Below, in pieces: positions 1-8,774 of a stretch of 64,000 nucleotides of DNA (positions within the stretch are counted from its first letter, which is position 1; each line of letters opens with the position of its first letter). The stretch is taken from the NCBI GenBank assembly GCA_020721255.1, contig DYND01000004.1:1-64000 (forward strand), in the 5' to 3' direction. The translations under genes were made by a program, and so were the position numbers. The notes beneath the pieces are model-generated. The model did no database searches and was not told where the DNA came from. It saw nothing but the letters and a program-made list of their open reading frames with translations. The DNA comes from Chlorobium chlorochromatii (GTDB taxonomy: Bacteria; Bacteroidota; Chlorobiia; Chlorobiales; Chlorobiaceae).

Positions 1-54
1 ACCCGCAACCTGCTGATTACAAATCAGCTGCTCTACCAATTGAGCTACACCAGC
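1..54 (-). tRNA. tRNA-Thr (anticodon TGT), 3' part cut off by window edge
   Basis: Read on the minus strand, the 5' end (GCTGGTG) starts at 54. It is followed by a D-arm (AGCTC...GAGC) and an anticodon arm with stem GCTGA/TCAGC around the 7-base loop TTTGTAA, giving anticodon TGT (threonine, ACA codons). The T-arm and the 3' acceptor strand lie beyond position 1, so the cloverleaf cannot be checked completely. Confidence 0.9.
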
Positions 55-132
55 AATTCACAAAACTCAAAAAACAAGGACGGTAATATAATGAACCGTT
101 TATGAAGTTACAAAACAAAAAACATAATTCCC

Positions 133-912
133 TTATTTCTTTTCCGCTCCAGCAAAAAAGCCTGCTAAACGAACGACCATTTTTCGCGAAAAGAATCGGT
201 GCGAAATCACTAAGCAACGATCAAGCAATGTTGGAAAAACTCGTACCTGTTTTTTTCGTAAGGCTTTAATTGTTTCTTTAATAAACACCTCCGTAGTTGA
301 CAGTGGAAGACGAATTGATTTTATATTATGTCCTGAATGCTCAAAAATAGTTGTTGCTATAAACCCTGGGCAAACAACAAAAGCCCTTACTCCTGTACCT
401 TGTAATTCGATAGCAAGCGCCTCAGTTAAGGTAATCATAAAAGCTTTTGTGGCAGAATAAAGTCCAAGTCCAGGAACACCTTGCAGACCACCCAGAGAGG
501 CAATATTCAGCAGCGTACCTTTTTTTCTAACCACCATATCGGCAACAAAAAGACGAACAAGCTTAGCGGTTGTCATCATATTAACCATCACCAGCTCTTC
601 GATTTTCTGTAAACCAATATCTACAAAAGAACCTGCCCACGATACACCTGCACAATTTACCAGTACATCGATATGGATATTCCGTTTACAACAAAACGCA
701 TATACCGATTCCGCCGCACCATTTTCATTCAAATCCATAACACATACCTCAACCTGAATCCCCCTCTCACGACGTAGCTCTTCGGCAAGTAACTGTAATT
801 TATCAACTGAACGAGCAACAAGTACAAGATTATGACCTTGCACGGCAAATTCATGAACAAAGGCTTCACCAATACCCATTGATGCACCTGTAATCAAGGT
901 AAATGAGGACAT
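133..912 (-). CDS. Short-chain dehydrogenase/reductase (SDR) family protein
   Basis: A 259-residue classical SDR, probably an NADP(H)-dependent oxidoreductase with Rossmann fold. The cofactor loop TGASMGIG is at residues 8-15 and NCAG at 87-90. The catalytic set is N111, S139, Y152 and K156 (YSATK). Length fits the family. Arg35 after the second strand suggests NADPH preference. The start lies 4 bp downstream of the ispG stop, so it is probably co-transcribed with ispG. Substrate cannot be inferred from sequence. The C-terminal basic tail (about residues 225-259) resembles the DltE/YdfG-like group of SDRs that act on acyl or keto substrates, but that is a weak guess. Confidence 0.9.
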   Translation of the reverse strand: MSSFTLITGASMGIGEAFVHEFAVQGHNLVLVARSVDKLQLLAEELRRERGIQVEVCVMDLNENGAAESVYAFCCKRNIHIDVLVNCAGVSWAGSFVDIGLQKIEELVMVNMMTTAKLVRLFVADMVVRKKGTLLNIASLGGLQGVPGLGLYSATKAFMITLTEALAIELQGTGVRAFVVCPGFIATTIFEHSGHNIKSIRLPLSTTEVFIKETIKALRKKQVRVFPTLLDRCLVISHRFFSRKMVVRLAGFFAGAEKK

Positions 913-916
913 CGGC

Positions 917-2977
917 TCAGAGCATCATGGGCGGATCTACCCATTTACCATGTTCTTGAACAAGCGCAATCAACCGGTCAACAGCTTCATCTTCAGCAAT
1001 GTTTTCAGCAACACATTCACGACCAACATAGAGGCTGATACAATTCTTCCCTGCTCCTACATAACCAAAATCAGCATCAGCCATTTCACCCGGACCGTTA
1101 ACAATACATCCCATAATACCGATTTTCAACCCTTTGAGATGTGCCATACGCTGCTTTATTGCCGCAGCAGCTTTTTCAAGCTCAAAGTATGTCCTGCCAC
1201 ATCCGGGGCAAGAGATAAACTCGGTTTTTGACATTCTGATTCGGGCACCCTGCAAAATGTTAAAGGCTTGATTAATCTCATCTTCAGTAGAAAGTGCTGT
1301 ATCAAGAGCAATCATATCACCAATACCATCACAAAAAAGCGCGCCTGCCTGAACTGCACTTTCAAGAATATTGGCAAGCCGATCAGCATTAGTCGCTTTA
1401 CATCGCACAACTAAAGGATAATCCAAGGTGCGACGGTTAAACACCTGCACAAGCCTTCGATAAGTAAAGACAACATGCTCAGATAACACAGAAAAAAGAA
1501 GGCGTGGTATCCCCTGCTTGCGCAATTTTTCGGCAAGAACTGCAAGCACCTCTGCTGGAACCGAATCACCCGATTCTTTATGGAGAAAACAGAGTTCTAC
1601 CGCTGCAAGCCTTTCACTGCCTAAAATCTGCAATAGTTCGTTTTCAAAACGCTCACCTTCAAGAATATCAAATCGAACTTTGGTTACTTTATTGAGTAAG
1701 CGCGTAAACAATGCAAAATCATTCGTTGAAGCAACAACAAATCGGGCAGCGTCACCCAACCGCATCAGCAACCCATCGAGAACCTCAAAATCCTCATCAT
1801 TTTCAACACGCACAGACACAAATTCAGAACGAATAGCATCAACCGGCTTTTGTGGAGCAAGTCGCTGCACCAGTTCATTAAATGCGGCATCCCTATCCGC
1901 AAGAGATGCATGCAATTCTGTCTCAACTTTCGGTACACTATCGCCACCAATCATAACACCTGCAAGCGACATCTGGTTAGAAAAACGACGCTTATATTGG
2001 AATTGATTAAATGCAGGCTCTTCATCAGAAGCCTGAATAAACTTAATTTGTTGATTACGACTATCAACAACATGCTTGAGAGGAATATGACCTCGATCAC
2101 CATTAATGAGATGGAAATCGTTATACTTTTTCACAAGCGCAAAACCTACAGGAACTTCATTCACGGGATCTTCAGTCAGAGAGATACGAATAGTATCACC
2201 GAGGCCGTCCTCAAGCAAGGATCCAGTACCCATCGCCGATTTCACACGCCCCTCATCGCCATCTCCAGCTTCCGTAACACCAAGATGCAGTGGATAGGCA
2301 TAACGCAGTTCAGCATCCGCCTGCTTGACAAGCAGACGATACGCCTGAATCATCACTTTAACATTCGATGATTTCATGGAAAAAAGCAGCTCGTAATAGC
2401 CCATCTCCTCACAAATACGTGCAAACTCAATAGCCGCTTCAACCATTCCTTCTGGAGAATTACCATAACGGCTTACAATTCTATCAGATAATGAGCCATG
2501 ATTCGTACCAATACGCATCGAAACGCCAAACTCACGCGCTTTCTCTACAAGAGGAGCAAATTCAAGTCGAACACGTTCAATCTCTTCCTGATATTCAGCA
2601 TCAGAATAATCGTTATGTGAAAACTTCTTTTTATTGGCATAATTGCCAGGATTGATACGGATATTTTCGACAAACTCAACCGCTTTTAAGGCAGCACGTG
2701 CTGAAAAATGGATATCAGCAACCAACGGCGTCATAATCTTATCGCGGCGAAGTTGTTCTCGAATATTTTTTAAATTTTCGGCATCCTTTTCGGTCGGCAC
2801 TGTTAAACGGATAATTTCACAACCCGCTTCATACAACCGTCTGCACTGCGCCACCGTCGCATCTGTATCCGAGGTGTGCGTATTTGTCATGGACTCAACC
2901 CGTATTGGCTGATATCCACCTAAAAACAAGTTTCCAAAAACAACTTCACGAGTTAACCGACGACGATAGTGATACAT
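917..2977 (-). CDS. ispG: 4-hydroxy-3-methylbut-2-en-1-yl diphosphate synthase, large insertion-bearing form
   Basis: Catalyses reductive conversion of methylerythritol cyclodiphosphate to HMBPP, the penultimate step of the MEP isoprenoid pathway, which in this organism feeds carotenoids, quinones and the chlorophyll tails. At 686 aa it is far longer than the about 370-aa enterobacterial enzyme. The N-terminal TIM barrel (VESMTNT near residue 28, then VADIHF) is followed by an extra domain of roughly 250-300 residues. The C-terminal 4Fe-4S domain shows CPGCGRTYFE and GCIVNGPGE. This architecture is known from plants, Chlamydiae and Bacteroidetes/Chlorobi. The gene sits between an FtsB-like gene (30 bp upstream) and the SDR gene. 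Confidence 0.97.
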   Translation of the reverse strand: MYHYRRRLTREVVFGNLFLGGYQPIRVESMTNTHTSDTDATVAQCRRLYEAGCEIIRLTVPTEKDAENLKNIREQLRRDKIMTPLVADIHFSARAALKAVEFVENIRINPGNYANKKKFSHNDYSDAEYQEEIERVRLEFAPLVEKAREFGVSMRIGTNHGSLSDRIVSRYGNSPEGMVEAAIEFARICEEMGYYELLFSMKSSNVKVMIQAYRLLVKQADAELRYAYPLHLGVTEAGDGDEGRVKSAMGTGSLLEDGLGDTIRISLTEDPVNEVPVGFALVKKYNDFHLINGDRGHIPLKHVVDSRNQQIKFIQASDEEPAFNQFQYKRRFSNQMSLAGVMIGGDSVPKVETELHASLADRDAAFNELVQRLAPQKPVDAIRSEFVSVRVENDEDFEVLDGLLMRLGDAARFVVASTNDFALFTRLLNKVTKVRFDILEGERFENELLQILGSERLAAVELCFLHKESGDSVPAEVLAVLAEKLRKQGIPRLLFSVLSEHVVFTYRRLVQVFNRRTLDYPLVVRCKATNADRLANILESAVQAGALFCDGIGDMIALDTALSTEDEINQAFNILQGARIRMSKTEFISCPGCGRTYFELEKAAAAIKQRMAHLKGLKIGIMGCIVNGPGEMADADFGYVGAGKNCISLYVGRECVAENIAEDEAVDRLIALVQEHGKWVDPPMML

Positions 2978-3007
2978 GGAATTAGACGAACAGTTTGATA
3001 AATAAAA

Positions 3008-3343
3008 TTACTCACCTTTAATAATAAAGAGCGTCTCACCAGTCTTGCGGAAATTATATCTCTCTCGAGCAGCTTTTTCAATACTGTCAGGCTCTCGGGC
3101 ATGCTGAATCCTCTGCTCGTTATCAAGCATTTTTTGTTGTTCAATATTGTAACGCTCAAGCAATAAACGATATTCTATTTCCATACGCACACGTTTCACA
3201 ATGCCATAATCATCAAAAAGAAACCAAAATAGCAAAAGCAAAGCCGCAACCCTGAAAAGAATTTTTTTCGGGTTTGACTGGAAATACTTAAGAACAGTAT
3301 TGAACTTTATACGTTTGATAATTTTTTTCACACGCCACAACAC
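3008..3343 (-). CDS. FtsB/DivIC-type septum formation initiator
   Basis: A 111-residue bitopic membrane protein: basic N-terminal cytoplasmic tail (residues 1-28), one transmembrane helix (about 29-43), then a heptad-rich coiled coil (about 48-85), ending in REPDSIEKAARERYNFRKTGET. That tail matches the conserved 'E..AR..y.m.k.gE' end of the FtsB/DivIC family. FtsB partners with FtsL and FtsQ at the division septum. It lies between eno and ispG, separated from eno by a strong hairpin terminator, so it likely has its own promoter or depends on read-through. An alternative is another small DivIC-like paralogue of the same family. Confidence 0.85.
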   Translation of the reverse strand: MLWRVKKIIKRIKFNTVLKYFQSNPKKILFRVAALLLLFWFLFDDYGIVKRVRMEIEYRLLLERYNIEQQKMLDNEQRIQHAREPDSIEKAARERYNFRKTGETLFIIKGE

Positions 3344-3384
3344 AATGGTTCAAAATACTGTAAAAGCATAATAAAGCGTAAAAT

Positions 3385-3419
3385 GACAAAGGAACCCTTA
3401 TTACAAGGGTTCCTTTGTC
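3385..3419 (-). terminator. Hairpin terminator downstream of eno
   Basis: A perfect 15-bp inverted repeat (arms 3385-3399 and 3405-3419, 5-nt loop) containing AAAGGAACCCTT and its complement. On the minus strand it is followed by ATTTTAC, a short T tract. It lies 16 bp past the eno stop codon and before the ftsB-like gene. Confidence 0.85.
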
Positions 3420-3435
3420 GTCTTTAAAATATAAG

Positions 3436-4761
<1,326 letters not shown>

Positions 4762-4960
4762 TTATGGTTGTTACGTACTTTTCGTGCGCAAGTAAGCTAA
4801 TCAGCAACTGCGCTGTAAAGATACTTGAAAATATATCCTTTTTTCAAGACCATTTCATGATTGGAGCTACCGCAAATCATACTTTTTTTTGTTAATTACT
4901 CTTGGGGTTGTTTTGAGTAAAAATAATCGACAACTCGTTATTTAATATTTGTCACCAAAA

Positions 4961-4965
4961 AGGAG
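4961..4965 (+). promoter_or_regulatory. Ribosome binding site deciding the EF-G-like start
   Basis: AGGAG is placed 7 nt before ATG at 4973. An in-frame TTG at 4949 lies upstream of this site and would leave it inside the gene, so 4973 is taken as the start. Confidence 0.8.
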
Positions 4966-4972
4966 TCATGCT

Positions 4973-7039
4973 ATGCAAGCCGTACAACCGGATCAACTGC
5001 GAAACATTGTCATTACAGGCCATGCCGGAAGCGGCAAGACCATCCTTGCCGAATCACTTGCCCTTACTATGGGTATCATCAATCGACTCGGCAGTATTGA
5101 AGAGGGAAATACATTGTCTGATTATTCCGCCGATGAAATTGAAAGAAAACACAGTCTCAATACCAGCATCATTAATGGATTTTGGAACGACCGTAAAATA
5201 AATATCATCGACACCCCGGGTTTGATTGATTTTCATGGCGATGTAAAATCAGCCATGAGAATCGCTGACACAGTAATGATTACAGTGAACGCGTCGTCAG
5301 GAGTTGAAGTTGGTACCGATACTATCTGGGAGTACACCAAAGAGTATTACAAACCAACCATGTTCGTGTTAACTAAACTTGATGCTGATCGTTCGGATTT
5401 CAAAACATCTCTTCAAGAACTCCAAGATCATTTTGGTCACCTTGTAACCCCTATACAATTTCCTGTTGATGAAGGACTTGGGCATCACACAATAATTGAT
5501 GTATTATTGATGAAACAATTGGAGTTCAGCCCTGATAAACCAGGGCAGATGATTATTGCTGATATTTCAGATCTCTATTTAAAGCGAGCTGAAGAACTCC
5601 ACCAACAATTAGTTGAAGCTGTTGCTGAAACCGATGAAGTATTAATGAATAAATTTTTTGAGGAGGGTAATCTTGCTGAAGAAGAGCTGAGAGCAGGCAT
5701 AAAATCCGCATTGCTCACAAGAACCTTTTTTCCTCTTTTCTGCACTTCACCACTTCATCTCATTGGAACTGAACGGTTATTGGATACCATAATTAACCTT
5801 TGCCCATCACCAATAGAGCGTGGACCAGAACATGCAATGTCAACTATTAATGAAGCTGACAGTCTTCTCCAGCCAAACCCGGAAGGGCCAACTATCGGTT
5901 TTATTTTTAAAACAATGTCGGAACCACGCGTTGGCGAAATTTCATATCTACGAGTCTATTCTGGTCATATTGAAACGGGGCACGAATTGATTGATGTACA
6001 AACTGGTCAACTCCAAAAACTTGGTCAAGTATATACCATAGTCGGTCAAAAAAGAATGCCTGCGGAAAAACTTCTTGCTGGTGATATTGGCATGGTAGTA
6101 AAACTGAAAGATGCACACACCAACGACACGCTTGCTGATAAAGGAACAAACACCCGAATCAGTCCAATCATTTTTCCAGTCCCAGTACTTGCAACAGCAA
6201 TCGTACCAGTCGCTCAAGGAGACGAAGAAAAAATATCTTCGGGATTACATCATCTCCATGAAGAAGACCCAAGTTTTACCATTGAACATGATGTTGAATT
6301 CAATCAAACAATTCTGAAAACACAAGGCGAAACCCATCTTGATACTATTATCAATCGTCTGCAAAATAAATTCAACGTCACGGTTGACATTGCGCCCATC
6401 AAAATTCCTTATCGCGAAACCATAAGAATAGCATCATCTGCACAAGGAAAATATAAAAAACAATCTGGAGGAAAAGGGCAATACGGTGATGTATGGGTTA
6501 AACTTGAGCCATTGGCGCGCGATTCTGGATTTTCATTTGCCAGTGAAATAGTTGGTGGAGTCGTGCCAACAAGATATTTGCCTGCTGTCGAAAAGGGATT
6601 ACAAGAAACAATTACAACCGGTATTCTCGCGGGATATCCTATTGTTGATGTTAAAGCCATAGCGTATGACGGCTCATACCATCCTGTGGATAGTTCTGAA
6701 TTTGCGTTTAAAATAGCTGCAAGTATGGCCTTAAAAAGCGCTTTTGAAAAGGCAAAACCTTTTCTGCTTGAACCATTTTACGCTTTAGATGTTTATGCGC
6801 CGGAACAATTTACAGGAGAAATTGTTGGTGATATTTCAAGTAAACGTGGTAAAATTCTTGGTATGGATGCTGATGTGAACATGCAGATTATTCATGCTGA
6901 AATACCTCAAGCATCACTAACAACATTTCATCACGCGCTCACCAGACTTACCCAAAGTCGTGCTCGATACTCATATCGTTTCAGCCACTATGAGGAAACG
7001 CCACCTGATATTGCTCAGCAAATTATCGGACAGAAATAA
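4973..7039 (+). CDS. EF-G-like translational GTPase (FusA-type paralogue)
   Basis: A 688-aa protein with the full elongation factor G layout: GTPase domain (P-loop GHAGSGKT at about residues 16-23, DTPGLIDF switch II), domain II, III, IV (RETIRIASSAQGKYKKQSGGKGQYGDVWVKLEP) and V. The G4 element reads TKLD instead of the usual NKxD, and the region between P-loop and switch II is shorter than in canonical EF-G. These features mark the EF-G-like or EF-G2 group rather than the main fusA product, which normally sits in the str operon. Its exact role (translocation, recycling or regulatory) is not settled. Single gene, flanked by a terminator. Confidence 0.9.
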   Translation: MQAVQPDQLRNIVITGHAGSGKTILAESLALTMGIINRLGSIEEGNTLSDYSADEIERKHSLNTSIINGFWNDRKINIIDTPGLIDFHGDVKSAMRIADTVMITVNASSGVEVGTDTIWEYTKEYYKPTMFVLTKLDADRSDFKTSLQELQDHFGHLVTPIQFPVDEGLGHHTIIDVLLMKQLEFSPDKPGQMIIADISDLYLKRAEELHQQLVEAVAETDEVLMNKFFEEGNLAEEELRAGIKSALLTRTFFPLFCTSPLHLIGTERLLDTIINLCPSPIERGPEHAMSTINEADSLLQPNPEGPTIGFIFKTMSEPRVGEISYLRVYSGHIETGHELIDVQTGQLQKLGQVYTIVGQKRMPAEKLLAGDIGMVVKLKDAHTNDTLADKGTNTRISPIIFPVPVLATAIVPVAQGDEEKISSGLHHLHEEDPSFTIEHDVEFNQTILKTQGETHLDTIINRLQNKFNVTVDIAPIKIPYRETIRIASSAQGKYKKQSGGKGQYGDVWVKLEPLARDSGFSFASEIVGGVVPTRYLPAVEKGLQETITTGILAGYPIVDVKAIAYDGSYHPVDSSEFAFKIAASMALKSAFEKAKPFLLEPFYALDVYAPEQFTGEIVGDISSKRGKILGMDADVNMQIIHAEIPQASLTTFHHALTRLTQSRARYSYRFSHYEETPPDIAQQIIGQK

Positions 7040-7055
7040 AAGCAATTAACGTTTT

Positions 7056-7092
7056 AACTCAAGGCATACCATCACGGGTGCCTTGAGTTTTT
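7056..7092 (+). terminator. Rho-independent terminator after EF-G-like gene
   Basis: Perfect 11-bp arms AACTCAAGGCA (7056-7066) and TGCCTTGAGTT (7079-7089) with a 12-nt loop, followed by TTT. It lies between two convergent genes and could act in both directions. Confidence 0.9.
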
Positions 7093-7098
7093 GGAGTC

Positions 7099-7842
7099 TT
7101 ATAATTTCCCGAAAAAAGATTTTATTGCCAACCACCAAACAATCCAGATAGCCTCTCGAACATTTTTTTTTGTCATTTTAGATTTACCTACTGACCTGTC
7201 AATAAAAACAATAGGAATTTCTTGAAGAGCAAAACCTTTCTTCCATACCCGAAAATTTATTTCAATCTGGAATGAGTAGCCTTGAGAATTTATTCGATCC
7301 AGATCCAATGCGCGTAAAACATCACGATGGAAACATTTGAACCCACTGGTAGGATCTTCAACGGGCATACCAGTAACAATTCGAGTATAAATACTTGCCA
7401 TTTTAGAGAGTATTAACCGCCCAAGCGGCCAATTAATAACATTAATCGTATTGTTCATATATCGTGAGCCAATAACCAAGTGGGACGTACTTTTTTGCAT
7501 GGTATCAAGAAAACACTGAATTATCACCGGATCATGTGAATAATCTGCATCCATCTCAATCACATACAGGTACTCATGCTGAAGAGCATATTTAAAACCT
7601 GTTATATAGGCTGTCCCGAGCCCCATCTTTCTTTCTCTGGACAAAAGAGAAAGCCCTCGAATTGAAGTCTGCATTGCACGCACAATTTCAGCAGTTCCAT
7701 CAGGAGAGTTATCATCAATAACGAGAATATCGAGAAAGGAGGAATAACGATCAGCAAGCTCCTTAAGTAATTTACCAATACTTGAAGCTTCGTTAAACGT
7801 AGGGATAATAACTAAAGTTTGAATTACAGGTTCAAGGGTCAT
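7099..7842 (-). CDS. GT2 glycosyltransferase, polyprenyl-phosphate mannose synthase-like (DPM1-type)
   Basis: A GT-A fold family 2 transferase (247 aa from the chosen start) resembling dolichyl-/polyprenyl-phosphate-mannose synthases: VIIPTFNEASSIGKLL at the N-terminus, LDILVIDDNSPDGTAEIV, GLGTAYITGF, EMDADYSHDP (DxD metal site), VIGSRY and the PTSGFKCFHRDVL block. No membrane domain follows, so it is the short soluble or peripheral type. The open frame runs back to 7905, but the extra upstream codons begin inside the pscB terminator hairpin (7895-7931), so a start at 7842 or 7872 is preferred. No convincing ribosome binding site was seen for any of the three. Confidence 0.85.
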   Translation of the reverse strand: MTLEPVIQTLVIIPTFNEASSIGKLLKELADRYSSFLDILVIDDNSPDGTAEIVRAMQTSIRGLSLLSRERKMGLGTAYITGFKYALQHEYLYVIEMDADYSHDPVIIQCFLDTMQKSTSHLVIGSRYMNNTINVINWPLGRLILSKMASIYTRIVTGMPVEDPTSGFKCFHRDVLRALDLDRINSQGYSFQIEINFRVWKKGFALQEIPIVFIDRSVGKSKMTKKNVREAIWIVWWLAIKSFFGKL

Positions 7843-7894
7843 AAAGGGGGTGACAATCTTTCTCTCCGGCATGAAGAATAAGTAGTTGCTGAAA

Positions 7895-7931
7895 CAACAA
7901 AGCATTGCCTGAAGATGACAATGCTTTGTTG
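7895..7931 (-). terminator. Terminator of the psc operon
   Basis: Perfect 13-bp inverted repeat CAACAAAGCATTG (7895-7907) / CAATGCTTTGTTG (7919-7931) with an 11-nt loop, followed on the minus strand by TTTC. It lies 25 bp beyond the pscB stop codon and overlaps the 5' extension of the glycosyltransferase reading frame. Confidence 0.85.
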
Positions 7932-7956
7932 TGACTCTGGAAATGAAGGCTTATTT

Positions 7957-8688
7957 TTACTGTGACTCTCTGTGAAATCTGTGAAGAAATCGGAGATCAA
8001 AATCGAGCCTGTCAGGTGGTGTGTACTTAAAGTCAAGAATTTCACCATCTGGCAAGATTTCCACAAGTGCTCCACTTGGACATTCATCCGTTGAGAAGCA
8101 GGCAGAACAAGATATACACGCATCTTGATCTATATAACACCTGAAACCACCCTCCTGAACATCACCATAAAATTTGTAGCCAATCGCATTAACTTTTGGT
8201 GGACATTTATCCAGGCATAACCCACAACCAACACATAAATTTTCAATAATAAAGTAATGCGATTTTGCGCGTGGTGTGCTTTTTTTAACTGCAGGTTGGG
8301 GAGCAGATGCAACTGCTACGGCTTTTGGCGCCGGACTTGCTACGGACGACACACCTTTAGCACCGGGAGCCACTGCCTTAGCCGCTGGGGCAACTTTAGC
8401 ATCACCAGCAGGTTTTGCAGCAGGAGCAGGTTTCGGTGTAGCTTTTACCTCTTTTTTCACAGGAAAAGCGGACTCTTGGGGTAAACCAGAACGACCAAGA
8501 TTAATCTTAATTGGCTCCATACGAAGTTTATCACCTTTTTGCGGTGATACTTCTTTTGGCTTAGCCTTTACCTCTTTACCCGCTGGAGCAACAACTTTAG
8601 GTGCACTTTTGGCATCTTTAGGCTTTGCTGGTGGCGTTTTTGCTGCAGGTGCTGGCGATATATCTGGCTTTTGTACAGGATCGGCCAT
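7957..8688 (-). CDS. pscB: P840 reaction centre iron-sulfur protein PscB (FA/FB)
   Basis: Carries the terminal electron acceptors FA and FB of the green sulfur bacterial type I reaction centre and passes electrons to ferredoxin. Of its 243 residues, about 1-143 are a low-complexity Ala/Pro/Lys-rich arm. The C-terminal ferredoxin domain has two 4Fe-4S motifs: C152, C155, C158, C162 and C191, C194, C197, C203, the last with a longer spacing (CISCSACFSTDECP). C184 is extra. Strong ribosome binding site (GAGGAGG) before ATG. It is second in the pscA-pscB operon, behind an intercistronic hairpin. Confidence 0.97.
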   Translation of the reverse strand: MADPVQKPDISPAPAAKTPPAKPKDAKSAPKVVAPAGKEVKAKPKEVSPQKGDKLRMEPIKINLGRSGLPQESAFPVKKEVKATPKPAPAAKPAGDAKVAPAAKAVAPGAKGVSSVASPAPKAVAVASAPQPAVKKSTPRAKSHYFIIENLCVGCGLCLDKCPPKVNAIGYKFYGDVQEGGFRCYIDQDACISCSACFSTDECPSGALVEILPDGEILDFKYTPPDRLDFDLRFLHRFHRESQ

Positions 8689-8733
8689 AAAAACCCTCCT
8701 CTTTAATTACAGGATAAAACGTTAAAAACAACA

Positions 8734-8766
8734 TTACCGTAGAGGCTATAATAACCTCTACGGTAA
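8734..8766 (-). terminator. Intercistronic hairpin between pscA and pscB (possible partial terminator)
   Basis: Perfect 12-bp stem TTACCGTAGAGG (8734-8745) / CCTCTACGGTAA (8755-8766), 9-nt loop. On the transcript (minus strand) it directly follows pscA by 8 nt, and about 5 nt after it comes a run of five U. It could partly terminate, or shield the pscA mRNA end from 3' exonucleases. Confidence 0.7.
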
Positions 8767-8774
8767 AACATTTC

